DNA of 64,000 nucleotides, from contig CM039126.1 in NCBI GenBank assembly GCA_022036555.1, positions 28,129,935 to 28,193,934 of the forward strand. The letters are read 5' to 3'. This document shows positions 46,423 through 60,240 of the stretch, one piece after another. Within the stretch, counting starts at the first letter, position 1; each line of letters begins with the position of its first letter. Source of the DNA: Microstegium vimineum. Lineage: Eukaryota; Streptophyta; Magnoliopsida; Poales; Poaceae. The position numbers and the translations under genes are program-made. The notes under the pieces are model-generated. The model was not told the DNA's origin, did not search any database, and saw only the letters and a list, made by a program, of their open reading frames with translations.

Positions 46423-49400
46423 TGTAACATTGACACAATGACACTTGTTTGATCCATACTCTAACAAGTGAGAAATATGAAACCATACCAAGTTACTCAC
46501 TGCAATAACATTATACGATTTGGAGGGCATGGAAACAATCTCGAGTCCACCTTGTAGAAACTTTTCACAAACAGCATACAACATTCGTCAGCCCCATTCC
46601 TCGATCCCATCGATATATAGGTTCATAAAAAATCCAGGAGGTACCCGGATTACCATTATAATGTTTACAATAGCATCTAAGATATTGAATCTGTGCTAAC
46701 CACACCAATCATTTAAATAATTGTCACACACGGTTTTAAAAACAAAACCAGATATACACCATATGTGAGCCTAGGAAGTCAATTCTCACATATGGCCACA
46801 GAACAAGGTAATATCAAAAGACAATACTTAAATACATAACATATAAGGTTAAAGATATAACCTTAAGAGAGCAAACAGCGGTAAGACACTCCGATCTTCA
46901 GGTGAAGACTCCACTCCACAGGGACCAACGGACTGGTTGATCACAAGCCTATCTGCTCAAGACTCTCGCAATCTGATACCCATCCGGGATTTTTATCCAA
47001 ATATTGAAAAGAATAAACAAGCGTAAGTACTTTCGTACTCAACAAGCATATATAGGGTTCATGAGGCTCAAAAAGTTGACACTAGTTTACTACGATAAGC
47101 AGTTTTAGTTGATTCAAAACTTTACAATTGAGGTGTCATAAATTATGCTTAAGTCCCCAAACTAAACCACATGATCATATAGCAATTGAATGAATAACAT
47201 CATATCATGATAAAGTGATTCATAATAATAAGCAACAATTAAACAAAGTTTTCTGTGAGTTTTCCGGGCCGCTCGTAACCGTGAGCACGGCTATTATAAT
47301 AGTTTTACACTCTGCAGAGGTGTACATCTTTACCCACAAGTCGTGATCCTCATATTCCATCACCTCTACCAAGGAAGTGGAGCAGGGTACACTACGAGAC
47401 CGTTCACAGGTTCCACTGGTAGGTAACAACCCGCTATACGTTTCCTCAATGGTTAGTACCACCCCTCTTACGAGGGAACTAAGGTGAGCCCCTCTTGCGC
47501 CCTTTCGGGTAAGTTGTCACAAACCAGTAGAATTCTAATACTGAGTCAAGCCAGAGCCATATAGCTTGTGGTTGTACTGTATGTCCTAGCTTTTACTGAC
47601 AGATAGGATCCTAAATCCATGTTGCTAAAAAGTCAAGTTTTACTTTATCAGTTCATATAGTCATTAATCAAGATTCAAGATCATGCTTTGTTAAAAAGGA
47701 GCACTAGCAATACTACCCAAATGCAAAGATAGCCCATAGGATTCCAAGGTTCAAGGTAACAAATCTAGGTAAGCCGTAAGGTAACAAGATTAGACACATG
47801 CATATGATTTTATTCAAAAACATCATGAATAGGACATCAAGGAAGATCCCATATAATACTTGCCTTAAAAGCTTAGATCCTTTGCTCAACTGGTTCTCAA
47901 CTTCAGACGACTTCTTGATCACCAACGCAAAACTCACCGATTGGACAATAGTTAACAAACACCACTCAAACACCTGACCAAACATAGCATACATACATAT
48001 CTATTTAGAACAATACACCAATCAATTAAAAAGATTTAAAAAGAAATCTACGCATCTCTACGATCACACAGTCGCGAAGAACACACTAATCGGAGCTACG
48101 AAGATCGAGATACATCTACCGAAAGATCTACTTTTATAAAAGAGAACTATAGGCTTTATCAATTTTATAACTATATAAAAGAGTGTATAAAGTGTTTCAG
48201 AGAAACACCTTGATTAGATTAGATCAAACTTGTATTTGGATTTCGAAAATGAAAGTAGAAGGTATCTATATTTTATGTGTAAAACAAGTTGCATAGTTAT
48301 TAATCAAGTTTAGGAGTTAACCATAAAATCACAGAGCTATTAACATGGTATTAAAGATCACTAAGGAAAAGGTTACGCCGTTACGAAGTCAATGCAACTT
48401 GAACGGATCGAATCGGATTTGAAACGGAGAAGATATGATTTAAATGAGTTTTAGGGATTAAACTTGGAATTGAAAAGCATTAAATAAATATTTATTCTAA
48501 AAAGTTTTTAAACAGATTTGATTATGGTTTTAACATGTAGATAAAAACTCTACGAATCTAATGCAACTCGATTGGATGAAAACCGATTTGAAACGCATCT
48601 CTTATAAACATTTGAAAGTGGATAGCAGTTCTGTGATTAGGAGAAAGCGTATTTTGAATTAACCAAGAAGATTTTCGTTTTCGATGGAGGAAGGCGTAAA
48701 CCCGAGAGTGCGCTAAGGAGACTGCGGGTGCTGTGGTGCGGGACTGACCAGGGCCACGTGGCGTGTGGCGGTTGGGTGGTGCACGGTGGACCGGCTGAGG
48801 TGGCCATGGACTCGGGTCCACCAGTCCATGGTGGACTGGTTGTGAAGGGGTATGCCCCGATCTAATCTAGGCCACAGGTTCCGGATCGAGCAGCTAGGAA
48901 CAGATCCAGGGGAGAGGGAGAGGAGTTGGCTGGCCAGAACAGGGAGGGCGCGGCGGAGGCCATGGCCAGCGACGAGCTTCTCGCCAGTGGATACTGATAC
49001 AGCGATTCTGGGCACTAAGCGACGAACGGATAGCACCGGGAGGGAGAGGAGAATGATGCAGAATCACCTAGGGCTCTCGCGCGGACAGAGGAGGAACAGG
49101 GGCGGCTGACGGCTGGGCACGGCGGTGTCAGGTTCCCTGCGAACGGCGACCGGCCTGTGAGGCCAAAGAAAAGCGAGATTGAGCACAGGGTGAGGTACAG
49201 GGGTCCTCTAACCTTGTCCAGAAGAAGAGGGAGGGCAAAAGGTGGACGGAGGAGCTCGCCGGCGCGTCAATGGCGGTGGCGGACTCTGTGCTCGCGGCAG
49301 CGGCGCTCTAGGGCACTGCTGCAGCTGCTAGGGCTTGGAACGGGGGCGGAGGAGGTGTGGCACCGGCTTAAATAGCCCCTGACCCCGTCGGTGAAGGAAG

Positions 49401-50021
49401 GGGGGAGGATTCCCTGCTCCAAAATCGCGCTCGGCAGAGATACGTCGGCGCGGGAGAAAGGAAAGGAGAGAGGAAGAAGAAAGGAAAGGGGGGAGAGGGT
49501 GGCTGTCAGGCGGGTCCCACCTGTCGGCGAGTCGGAGAGGTGCTGGCGAGCGGGGCCAGAGTGGCAGTGGGAGAAAGGGAGGAAGGAGGGAGGCGGCTTT
49601 GCGCTGGGCCGGTCTGCCCAGTTGGGCCTGCGGGGAAGGGAGAGGGGGCCGAGCTGGGCCAAAAGCGCAGAGAGGAGGGGCTGGCAGGCCGAGGGGGTGA
49701 AGCAGGCCTTCGGGCCAGAAGCAGGAGGGACGGAGAGAGGTTTTCCTATTTTGTTTTTCTTTTCTTTTATTTGAAAGCTATTTCCAAATTCTTTTCAAAA
49801 CATTTTCAAAACCAACTTGACTTCATTTTGAATTCTCATTTGAAAAGCCAAACAATTCAAATAAACAAATGCAAAGGCATGTATGCTCAAACATGTAGCT
49901 AAATTAAGATAATTTTTATTTCAATGAAAAGTTTTTATTCTTCTAAATTCTCATGAGCACAAAACTAGGAATTAAATCAATTTAACTCTATTTTTAAGAA
50001 AGCAAATTTTGGGGTGTTACA
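46423..50021 (-). mobile_element. Solo LTR of Del/Tekay-like gypsy type (boundaries tentative)
   Basis: On the minus strand the right end is TGTAACACCCCAAAATTTGC, the hallmark start of Del/Tekay-lineage LTRs, followed by the usual AT-rich part and then a GC-rich block (48700-49740). The proposed left end GTGTCAATGTTACA has the expected inverted terminus. Five-base flanks (TCCAC, ATAAT) do not match, so it may be a recombinant or the left end may be misplaced. No internal sequence seen. Confidence 0.5.
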
Positions 50022-50106
50022 ATAATCCTAGTAGTTGATTTCCCCCTGATGAATTGAACTCTTGGCATGTGAGGCCCATAAACTCTGAAGATGTGAAAGT
50101 GAAAGA

Positions 50107-50880
50107 TGTTAGAATATGTGTCCAATATTATGTACGAGTTTAGCTACGCTAGGACTGTGAGTTGTATTTGGTAATATAGAGTAGAGTTGGTATTAGACTC
50201 TGTAACCCGGTCTCATAAATATGAGAGGAGGGTTGTTGTAACTATAATGACATAGCGACAGGTTCACAGGAAGGCGCTGACATATTGTCAGGACCCTAAA
50301 GTGACCAGTATTGCTGGTATTCGGCGGGGGGGGGGGGGAGCACCCATAGTCATGCCCCGGGGATTAGGTTTCGGATGAACCTCATCAACAAATATCGTGC
50401 CTCTAATGTCATCAGTGATCTTGCATGTTCATCTCGGTAGATTCAATCGACGTTTCCGCACGTGGAGATTAGCAGTCAGCTTGTCGTCGTTGAAGGCTAA
50501 TTTCTAACAATTGGTATCAGATCTTTGGTTGAACTGGATCTAGAGACTATGCGAAAGATCATCTAGAGATTCAAGCATTATGCATCTATAAGGTGTTGTT
50601 GCATCGCGTGGGTGGTGCAAAGCGGTAACGATGCAAGGTGGAGCATAATTGTACAACTGACACATGTAGACAATACATGTATCTTGAGGCTATGCGGAAG
50701 ATCATCAGAGGTTCGAGGATTATGCATCAATAAGGTGTTGCTGCATCACACGGGTTGGTGCGAAGCGGCCAGAAATTATACAAGGTGGAGCATAATTGTA
50801 CAATCAGTACATGTGGACAATATGTGGATCCGGAGGATATACTAAAAATCATCTAGAGTTTCGAGGATTATGCACATATA
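50107..50880 (+). mobile_element. Copia/TRIM-like 5' LTR with Met-tRNA primer site and internal tandem repeat
   Basis: LTR 50107-50509: TGTTAGAATATGTGTCC to GGCTAATTTCTAACA, directly followed by TTGGTATCAGATC (initiator-Met type primer site). A run of 13 G lies inside it at 50326-50338. Downstream, 50547-50880 is a tandem repeat of about 145 bases (ATGCGAAAGATCATCTAGAG recurring near 50690 and 50837). No ORF and no 3' LTR in the window. Confidence 0.75.
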
Positions 50881-51257
50881 TATTTCTAGACTAGAGGAAG
50901 GCATGCACATATTTTCTGAAACAGCTGCCCTTAGAGCATCTCCAAGAGTTTGTCAAATTCTACTTAGAAAATTATGTGATTTGCCAACTCCTAAAACAAT
51001 ATGCAAGTAAAAAAAGAGGCTCTCTCCGAGAGCTTGCTATTTTAGACTTCGCAAATTAAAAAAACCCCACAAGTTTATCCTTAAATATCGTAGATAAATA
51101 CAACAGTAAAACCATTCTACTAAAAACTATCATATTATTATTCTACTCTATAGATCTACTCATGAGGATTCCAAAGAGTCTTCATTTATTATTTTACAAT
51201 CTTTCTATGAATTACTATAAATTTTCAGGTTTTTAAATGTATATAAACAAAAAAAGA
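50881..51257. other. AT-rich spacer before the Helitron
   Basis: No gene, repeat or terminus recognised. It supplies the T next to the CTAG end of the Helitron. Confidence 0.4.
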
Positions 51258-51585
51258 CTAGTAGCATGCCCGTACGTTGCTACGGGATAACAAAACTTTT
51301 GTATTAAAAAGACATAGATCGCACAATAATATTGAGAGTAGGCATCATTGATTCGAGTAAATGTAAACGTGTTACAGGCCAACATTCTTGAGATTAAAAT
51401 CAAACATGTACAACTAATACTCCAGTAGTCATGTAGTGTGTATACATCATCTCCATGTAGAGTTCAATAAATATTTCTCAATACCTATGAATGGTAACAA
51501 ATATAGCATCACTAAATTAATATTTATTATGCAATACAAATGGAATGAAAATGCATTGTATTAGGATCATTTTATATTACCTCGA

Positions 51586-54500
51586 CTATGGCGTTAGAAC
51601 CTCCTTAAATACAATATTTTTCGTGAAAGTTCCATGCATCATTTGAGACTTCTTATCCTTGACTTTTGTATTTGATGCTTTTTTCATTGCATTCTTTTGA
51701 GCCTTTTTATTTGCCTTTTTGTTTGCCTCCTCCTCCACTGCTAGCACATCAGGAGGTAGGGCAAGTACCTTGATATTCGCTCTTGTCGTGGCTCTAGACA
51801 TCGCAACATACAACTTCCCATGAGAGAACACCGGCGCGGGCAGGTACACACCGACGTTCGGGATAGTCTGGCCCTGTGACTTGTTGACCGTCATGGCAAA
51901 GCTCAACCTGATAGGAAACTGCTTCCTCTTAAACTGGAACGGAAACATTTCATCATCTGACGGGCATAGCGGTATTCAAGGCAGGAATACTCGCTTTCCA
52001 GCATGTTGCCCCACCATGATTTCCGCGTCAATTGTATTTCTTCGGAATCCCCGCACCACCAGCCTTGTACCATTGCATAGACCATTTGTAGGATCAATAT
52101 TTCTAAGAAATATGACAGGACACCTGAGCTTCAGTTTCAAGACATGTGGAGGCAGTCCGTTGGGGGTCAGACTCTTAAGGAACTCCGATGGATAGTAGTT
52201 ATGTGGATCATCTACCGCAGAGTCAAAACTATGATACACTGTCTCCCCACCCTGGAACATATCAATCATTTTCATATTAACCATATCCACCCAATCATTA
52301 CGTGTAGATAAAATTGCTCTCGTGGTGATGTAGTCTTTGTCTTCCATGTTTGCATTTAGATCTGAAAAGATGGTGTCGATTAATGTATGGAGATCTTTCT
52401 CAGCATCGCCAGAATACGGGACACAAATTTTATCTAGAATATGTACATCTCCATCTTCGTTAACCTCTTCCATTCCACCACCAATTCGCAACAGATAATA
52501 TGCAAACCACGGGTCACTCTGAGCCCTCATGTTGCGAACGAGCTTTAGGTGTTGCATGGATTCCCAAAGATACGACCTTCTTAGAGAAGCGTCGACTATC
52601 TGAGCCCTAGATCCTTTCCGCACAACATGCAGGACCTGTCTGAGATCTCCACCAAAGACAACAGTCTTTCCACCAAACGGTAGGTCTAACCGGCTCATAA
52701 TATCTCGTAGACTGTTGTCTAGTACTTCCACATTCTACCTCTTTGTCATAGACGCCTCGTCCCAAATTATGAGAGCAGCTTGCTGTAACAGCTTGGCAGT
52801 ACCACTTTGTTTCGTGAAGCTACAACAACCGTCCTCTTGAAGAGTGAGAGGTATCTTGAAACGTGAGTAGGCCGTCCTCCCACCTGGCATTATAGCTGCT
52901 GTGACTCCAGATGTAGCTGTAGCAACGGTAAGCTTATCCTGGCTACGTAGTTTTGCGAGAAGTGCCCTATACAAGAAGGTCTTTCCAGTCCCGCCAGGTC
53001 CATCCACAAAGAACATCCTAACTTTTTTGCTATCAACAGTGGACATTATCTCATCGTAGGCGTATCTTTGCTCGATGTTGAGTGAGTCACACAATAGCAC
53101 ATCTTCAAGGTTCTGCTCGACGCTAGCTTCCTCAAATATCTCCCGAGCAATATTATTGGATTCGTCGTATGTGCGAATGATTTCTGGAAGAGGAAATGAA
53201 CTTATATCCTTCCCATAGACTGCAACATGTTTCTAATGTCTATCAAAACCATCTGTCGCACAAATCTGGGGATGAATTTTTATGACTGTAGTCCTCTGCC
53301 ATTGCATCATAGTGTCTGTTCCACAAACCCATCACATCATTCGGCTCGCAGAATACCAATATTGTTGCAAATAATCTTCGTAGTGAGGAAGGCATCTGGA
53401 AGACAGTAGCTTCACTTAGACATTCATCCAGTGTATTATCTTCTTCTATTAGACCCCTTCTTTCTGCAGCTTCACGGAATGAAGGTAGTAGAACGCCATC
53501 GACAGTCCTGAGGTGTTCGTATGAAGTAGCATCAGCTACATTGTTTAAGAGAACACGAAGAAAGTAGCGTTCACCCTCAGCAGGATGTGCCAAGATGACT
53601 CAGCCAATTTAAAAAATTGAGTTTTTCCTTTTCTGCCTGAATTTACCATCCCCATGCCAAGTAAAATGCTCTGGAAAGTCTCGATACAATATTCCGCGGG
53701 CTTCCTCCTGTGTCCTGTTTGCCTCGAAGTATGCTGTCAGCATTGACTCTTCTACACCGGGTCTATTAACGATATGTTCGACCTTGTCCCGTTTATTGAA
53801 TGCAACCATGTGCATGTTAGGTAGATGAAGCTACAACTGTTGTACCGGTGGATGGTTCTTGCTCAAATCAAAGCCATATATCCTCCATAGTGCTTTTGGA
53901 GGTGTCACCCATCGGGCTTCTCTGTACTTCTTAATCTCATCAATGTTCCCTTCCTTGTCTGTTTTGTCAAACTCCCTGACTGCCACCGATGCCCTATCAT
54001 GACCCTTGTATTTATACTTGAAAAGATACTTTACCGACGCAATACTACCACATGCTTCAACATTTATATGATAGTTGAAGGTACGTAGCAGGCAAGGGTT
54101 GTAAGGAATGACCCATTGATTGTCTAGGTAATGACCTCGGACTTTCAACGAACGTTTCTCATCACGTCACCGATAGATGGGGTACGAATCCTTTCCCTGT
54201 GACGTTGAATCACAGAATTGATGGGGGTAACGGTTATTTCATGATCCACGACCCGCCGTGCATGGACATGATGGATTAAGCGCCCCGCATGGGCCATGCA
54301 TCATATGCTTGCCATCGGGCTTCTCTGTACTTCTTAATCTCATCAATGTTCCCTTCCTTGTCTGTTTTGTCAGACTCCCTGACTGCCACCGATGCCCTAT
54401 CATGACCCTTGTATATATACTTGAAAAGATACTTTACCGATGCAATACTACCACATGCTTCAACATTTATATGATAGTTGAAGGTACGTAGCAGGCAAGG

Positions 54501-56720
54501 GTTGTAAGGAATGACCCATTGATTGTCTAGGTAATGACCTCGGACTTTCAACGAACGTTTGTCATCACGTCGCCGATAAATGGGGTACGAATCCTTTCCC
54601 TGTGACGTTGAATCATAGAATTGACAGGGGTAACGGTTATTTCATGATCCACGACCCGCCATGCATGGACATGATGGATTAAGCGCCCCGCAGGGGCCAT
54701 GCATCATATGCTTGGTTACCATCTTGTATAGCTCAGGGCACTTCTTGTTTGGTAGCTCTGCTGAGATGATCATGTCATATTGCTCAGGACAAGTGAGCTT
54801 GTACTTCCGTTCCATTATTAGCAAGAAGTGTGCATGCGGCAAGCCCCTCTTCTAGAACTCCACTACATACACGTAGACCTTCATCTTTCCAAGTATGTCT
54901 TTCTCCATCAACATCTTCCTCATTGCTTCCAACTTTGCATGGAAGACTCATGTAACAAGATCTGGTCGATCTTGTGCTGTCTGGCCTGGATATAGTTCAT
55001 TCTTGATCTCATCCTAGTTTGGGTTGCACGTCATTGTGAGGAAGATATCAAGTTTACCATACTTTCTAACCAGAGCCATTGCATCCATGTATCGGCGCCT
55101 CATGTCACGTGGTCCTCCAATGAATGACGAAGATAGGACAGTACGCCTTCTGACATTTTCAGCAGATCCTTCACCCGAATGCATACTATCCACCAGACCC
55201 TGGTATAGGTCAGCCCTCAACCTGTCCTGATTGTTTCTTATGTAGTCCAAACGTGAGCTCTCAATCTTGATGTAGGTGTCAACGGCGAACTGCTGGAAGA
55301 GACGTCCGCCATAGAGCATTGGATTAAAAATCCTTGGCCGCATCTAAAACTTGTAGCAGTAGTAGTCGCGCACGGAGACCCATTTGTTCCCAATAGGTTC
55401 TACAAGGAGGCATTGCAAAAATTAGTATGAAGAGTTGCGAGCAACAAAAAATTTAGATTGCACCAACATGAAAAGAGTTGAAGTTACCTCCATCATCATC
55501 ACCACCATCAGTTCTTTTTTCCATTTTGCTCTAGCTACCTCAACTTCCTCCATAGTCACACCAACTTTTGGAATGGAATTGTGCCACCCAAGCTCACCCC
55601 TTGGCAAGAATAACGGATATGATAGTGGGTCATAGCACGCATTATATGAGCGAATTCCATGAAAAGACCGATCCTTCCCTTGAAGGAGGACACTATGCTC
55701 AAATTGGCCTAGACGCTCGCTCCCTTCGACCCAGACCGCGGCCACCTCTGATGTCAGTGGCACATTATATGTTCTCTGGTCAAGTTGTTGGTCAAGGTTG
55801 AACTCAATACGATAATCATCGAGATCTTTAACATGCCCCATACTCCTTAGATGCTCAGAATACGGGTTCCCATTTAAGATCCTAACAACTTGCTCCATAA
55901 CTTCTCTATCTTTTTGGGCGCATTCCTTACGTCACTTGCTCATCCGATGCTCGAGGGATGGATCATCGTCGAAAAAATCAAGCTCGAGGTGTTTCTTCTG
56001 AACTCCATCCTCCTTACCAAAAGATTGCATGTTATGGTAAAAATGGCCATGGGCACGGAACGTGTAGACACCACAAATTTTCATATTAGTGGTCACACGA
56101 TCTAGTTGACAATACAGTGAAGTGAAAGAGAAGTGACCAATGAAATATCTGATGTTTGCATGAAAGTGCCTGGCATCAGCATCCGAGCTTGACCACAGCC
56201 TCATGAGTTCTGGTGGTGTCTCAACATTCCCAAGATGAATCTTTCCACCACGACAACAGAATCCATTGGTTCAGACTCAAATTTCTTTGCGTTGCAATAC
56301 TTGCAGTTCGACACTGATGATAGCATGTGTGTCTCTGATGGGATATTAGCATAAACCTTGTCGAATGGATCCAGGACATCAGAATCAATGTTCTCTTGCT
56401 CATACATGTCGTTGTTCTGGTCTTCCTCGATATCCTCTTCATCGTCTTCTACAAAAATGTTATGGTGTGATGACTTGCAACAAAGTGCGTGAAAAAATGA
56501 TTTGACTATTCGGCAGATTACCTTGTCCAGCAAAAAAGTACGCCTCCTCTTCCTCGTCGTCATCCTCAAATATGACATTCTCATCATAACCTGTCCAACA
56601 AGACCATATATAGTATAAGAACACAATGACATATAAAAATGGACATAAAAATCTAGTTGAGAAAATACCATCTTCGACCATAGAGTCTAATGTATGGGCT
56701 TGAGCATAATTTGGAGGCAT
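51586..56720 (-). pseudogene. Helitron replicase-helicase (RepHel), inactivated
   Basis: Rolling-circle transposition protein. From the right: N-terminal zinc-finger area (CKYCNAKKFESEP) with a one-base frameshift near 56265, continuing GFCCRGG and LMRLWSSSDADARHFHANIR. Then come the Helitron N-domain (55898-55422), the Rep part (PRIFNPMLYGGRLFQQFAVD, MTCNPN), the HUH motif in LPHAHFLLIM (about 54840) and the catalytic Tyr motif KYLFKYIYKGHDRA (about 54440), which is duplicated at about 54030. A linker has PAEGERYFLRVLLNNVADAT. The PIF1-type helicase is 53100-51586: Walker A VDGPGGTGKTFLYRALLAKL, Walker B WDEASM, FGGDLRQVLHVV, FAMTVNKSQGQTIPNVGVYL, LYVAMSRATTR. In-frame stops occur near 55016, 54957 and 54853 and at 52734-52732 and 51978-51976. 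Not functional as it stands. Confidence 0.92.
53909..54714 (-). repeat. 403-base tandem duplication inside the Helitron Rep gene
   Basis: ATCGGGCTTCTCTGTACTTC occurs at 53911 and again at 54314, and the copies run on (CATGATGGATTAAGCGCCCC in both) to 54311 and 54714. Both copies encode the second Rep catalytic Tyr region; copy at 53909 reads FKYKYKGHD, the other FKYIYKGHD. Several point differences show it is not brand new. Confidence 0.93.
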
Positions 56721-56804
56721 TGAAGAAGCATCTTCAACTACAGACGGTTGTGTTTGTGTACCTATGCAATTAGTAGGTGTTCGCTCTGGAGGTTCTTGAG
56801 TGAC

Positions 56805-57290
56805 TGTCGGGGATATTACCTTGGCATATCCCCAGGAACCTTATGGGCCTACCGACCAGAAGACGGCCCAGCCCGCGAGACCTTGCGGCATGTGACCAGC
56901 CCGTCATGCTCGCCAAGGACTCCGAAGAAGTCTTGCTCGCCAAGGAAGATCCTAGTAGATAGACTCGGATCCCATGCCTTAAGGGATCGATCGTAATCTG
57001 TTAGGATATGGAAATTGTAACCCTGCTCCCCGGCTATATAAGGCGAGCAGGGACCCCCTCCAAAATCTCTCTCTCAGATCATCTACGGATCTTGTAACCT
57101 AGTACTCAGATCAATCCAGCCACCAAAACACAGGACGTAGGGTATTACAGTGATTTGTCAGCCCGAACCTGTCTAAATCGTTGTGTCTACGCTCTCTGTG
57201 CTACGCTTGATCGTTGTCGCCACACCTCTGCCTACAATCTACTACCCTAGGGTACCCCCTAGGTAGACTGCGATGCATATTTTGTCGACA
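56805..57290 (+). repeat. 5' LTR of element C (486 bases)
   Basis: TGTCGGGGATATTACC to TTTTGTCGACA. A TATA box (GGCTATATAAGGCGAGC) lies at about 57032-57048 with a plausible start region near 57065. Confidence 0.94.
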
Positions 57291-57291
57291 G

Positions 57292-57311
57292 TTGGCGCGC
57301 CAGGTAGGGGG
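57292..57311 (+). other. Primer-binding site of element C
   Basis: TTGGCGCGCCAGGTAGGGGG begins one base after the LTR. The cognate tRNA was not identified. Confidence 0.6.
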
Positions 57312-57639
57312 TGTGTGCATCGACTTCATAACTCATCAAGCGGTTACTTTCGCGGATTCGATGGTCCTCCTGACGACCGGCACCGCGCTCAGGATCGGAT
57401 CTATGTCCTGGACCATCGGATCTACTCCACGCGGCGTAGACGCGCCGCCTCCCGTGTGTTTCCCTACTACGCCAATATACCACCCGCGAAAGAAGATCGA
57501 CATCGACGACCTAGTCGACGCCATCGATCGCTCCAGCAATGGTATCATGGATTGCCTCGACCTCGTGCAGCCGGCACGATGCCGACTGTCTGGCCACCGC
57601 GGCCACCGACCACGCCGCCACTGATCCCCGCCGAAGACG

Positions 57640-60240
57640 ATGGCTGCGACGACCAGTGACACTCGCCCTCCTCCGACGATGCCTCATGGACTCAGCAACC
57701 AGGCGGTAGCTTTCCAGCGCCAAATGCACCGAACGATCTCCGACCAGGTCCCGGCAGCTCCCATCGTGAACACTGTCGTCATCTCCACGGTCCCCAGTGA
57801 CTCCGACCAGGCAATTTCCCTCGATGACACGGTATCTTCGGGTTCCGCTGATGCCGCAGGGACGGAGGTCGCTGATTCCTCTGGATCGACCAACAGTTTG
57901 CCGGAGTTCCCTCTAGGCTTCGGAGGATTAGTTTTTCAAGTCTCCGCAGACAGTGTCACCCCCGACAACGAGACGAACGACGAACGCGTCGCAAGAGAGC
58001 AACACAATGTCGAGCGTGCGTGGAGGCGCGAACTAGAGCGCCGCGAGCAAGAGAAGCACGACGAGGACGCGCCGCGAGCAGGAGCGACTCGCACGAGAAC
58101 AGCGTGAGCTGGAGCAGAGGAATCACGATCGCCCGCCATGGTGCAACCTCCAGTAGGACTTCGACAAGGTGGGAGACGTTTCGGTGTATCCGACCCCCAG
58201 CTCCAATCTAGCGGTAGCCGCCTACAAGCTCTTCAAGCTCCCCCCCATGCCCGAGATCGAAAAGATAGAAGCCCACATCATGGCGGCGGCGGTCCAGATC
58301 AACAAGGCGGGTCCTCCACCCGAATTCTCCGGCCAGTCCCACAGCAGGAACCACCCACAAAGCCCGCCAAGGGAGCCCAGACGGGGATCCCCACTCCGTG
58401 ACGATGAAGAACTCGACGGGCCCCGGCGCGATCGAGACCTGCACCGCCACGCTGAAGCCCTCCGAGGGAGCAAAGGCGAGGATCACCATGTCACAACGAC
58501 GGTGAGCGTGAAAGACCCCGGTGTGACAGATCACCGCCACCGGCGTGCCGAAGGCCTCCGAGGGAACATCGACACAGATCCCCACGGTACAATCATGGCA
58601 ACCTCCGCTGTGGTCGGACACTGCCACCAGCGCAAACAACAATCGGTGGACTGCGCCCCTTCTCCGCATGTCTGCGCACCGTCGAGTGGCCCCCGAATTT
58701 CAGAGTTACGTCGGTGGAAAAGTATGACGGCAAGGCAAATCCAGAGCAATGGGCGTCCACCCACGAGATAGCTGTCTACGCCGCCGGAGGAAATCAAGAC
58801 GTAATGGCTAACTACCTTCCGGGGATGTTGTCAACCTCCACCAACAGCTGGCTCCAGAAGATCCCAAAAGGCACCATCAACACCTGGGAAAAACTCAAGA
58901 AATTTTTTGTCAAAACATACAAGGCCACATGTGTTTAGCCTGGGATGAGGTACGACTTAGATAGCGTCCGCCAGAGGAGCAACGAGAGCCTCCGGGAATA
59001 CATCAGGCATTTCTCCGATAAGCGGTTGAACATCGCAGATATCTCCGACCCAGAGGCAATCGCCATCTTCTCCAACGACCTGCGGACGGATGACCTCCGA
59101 AACAAGCTAGCATGGAAAAGCATAACAACCATAGAAGAGCTCATGACAATCGCGAATCCCTACGCCAATCAAGACGACGCCACCCGCAGTAGGGAGAACA
59201 GGCGGCGCTACTCTCGATCTCCAGAATGTACAAGGGATAACGAACGCCGACCAGAATACCGTAACGAAGGAAGGGCCGGCGACCACCGGGACTACCGATC
59301 GAACAATTCCGAGTGTTACCCGCAGAGGTACGATTATAGGCGCAACAACCGCTACGTCGCCAACACGAATGCCCAACCAAATAAGAACTACGACGCTAGC
59401 TACGAGAAGGTCCTCAACGGCCCGTGCCCTATACACAAAAACTCCAAACACTCCATGCACAATTGTGAGCTCCTTGAATCCGTAGTAAAGGCAAGAAGTG
59501 ACAAGAGAGCAAAGAAAGATGACTCCGACAAGGACAAGGACCAAGAACCACCAGCCCCGGAGTTCCGACCAGCTTCAATGCCGTACTCCATCTTTGGGGG
59601 CAGCGTGGTTGTAGAAGGAGAGAAGAGACGTCACCAGGTTCGCAAGGATGCCTACTCGGTCTCAGCAACAGGAGATGATTCAGCCAGCGCTCGCTACCTC
59701 GACTAGTCGGAACAACCAATTAGCTTCTCCGCAGAAGACAAGTGAACGGATTATAGATATCTCGGCTGCTTCCCACTAATTGTTGACCCCACCATCGCCA
59801 CGTGCCGCTTCAGGAAGGTGCTGGTCGACGGTGGCAGTGCTCTCAATATCATATTCGCCGATGCATTCCGCCAACTCGACTACTCCAAGAAGCACCTCCT
59901 GCCCACAAATTTCTCCTTCTGGGGGATCATCCCCAATAAGGTATCAACACCGGTAGGCCGGATCACCTTGCCTGTGTAGTTTGGCGACGAAAACCACTTC
60001 AGGGTGGAGAACATTAACTTCATCATCGCGGACTTCGAGATAGCCTACCACGCGATACTTGGTCGACCAGCACTCGCCAAACTCATGGCAGTCCCACACT
60101 ACACATACATGGTACTCAAGATCCCGATGCAACAAGGCATCCTCACCCTTCGTACCAACCTGAAGATTGCATACGAGTGCGAGCAGCAGACGATAAACAC
60201 CGTCGAGAGGCCCCGTATCCAGGATACATACAATTCCTAA
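57640..60240 (+). pseudogene. gag and protease of element C
   Basis: Frame 1 opens at 57640 (MAATTSDTRPPPTMPHGLSN) and runs to 58107. A middle section to about 58690 changes frame (PTSSNLAVAAYKLFKLPPMP in frame 2). Frame 1 resumes with VEKYDGKANPEQW, the gag domain (INTWEKLKKFFVKTYKATC, MRYDLDSVRQRSNESLREYI), broken by TAG at 58936-58938, and reaches 59706. After two more stops the protease reads KVLVDGGSALNIIFADAFRQ and ends with FEIAYHAILGRPALAKLMAV. ILGRP is the usual protease C-terminal motif. Nothing of RT follows. Confidence 0.85.

Noticed and set aside
46423..46427. Target duplication for the Del/Tekay-like solo LTR
   Set aside because: The five-base flanks TCCAC and ATAAT do not match, so insertion as a simple solo LTR is not proven and confidence was lowered.
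49391..49902. Two overlapping plus-strand ORFs of 120-127 residues
   Set aside because: Purine-rich composition of the GC-rich LTR block keeps several frames open at once; no domain is seen.
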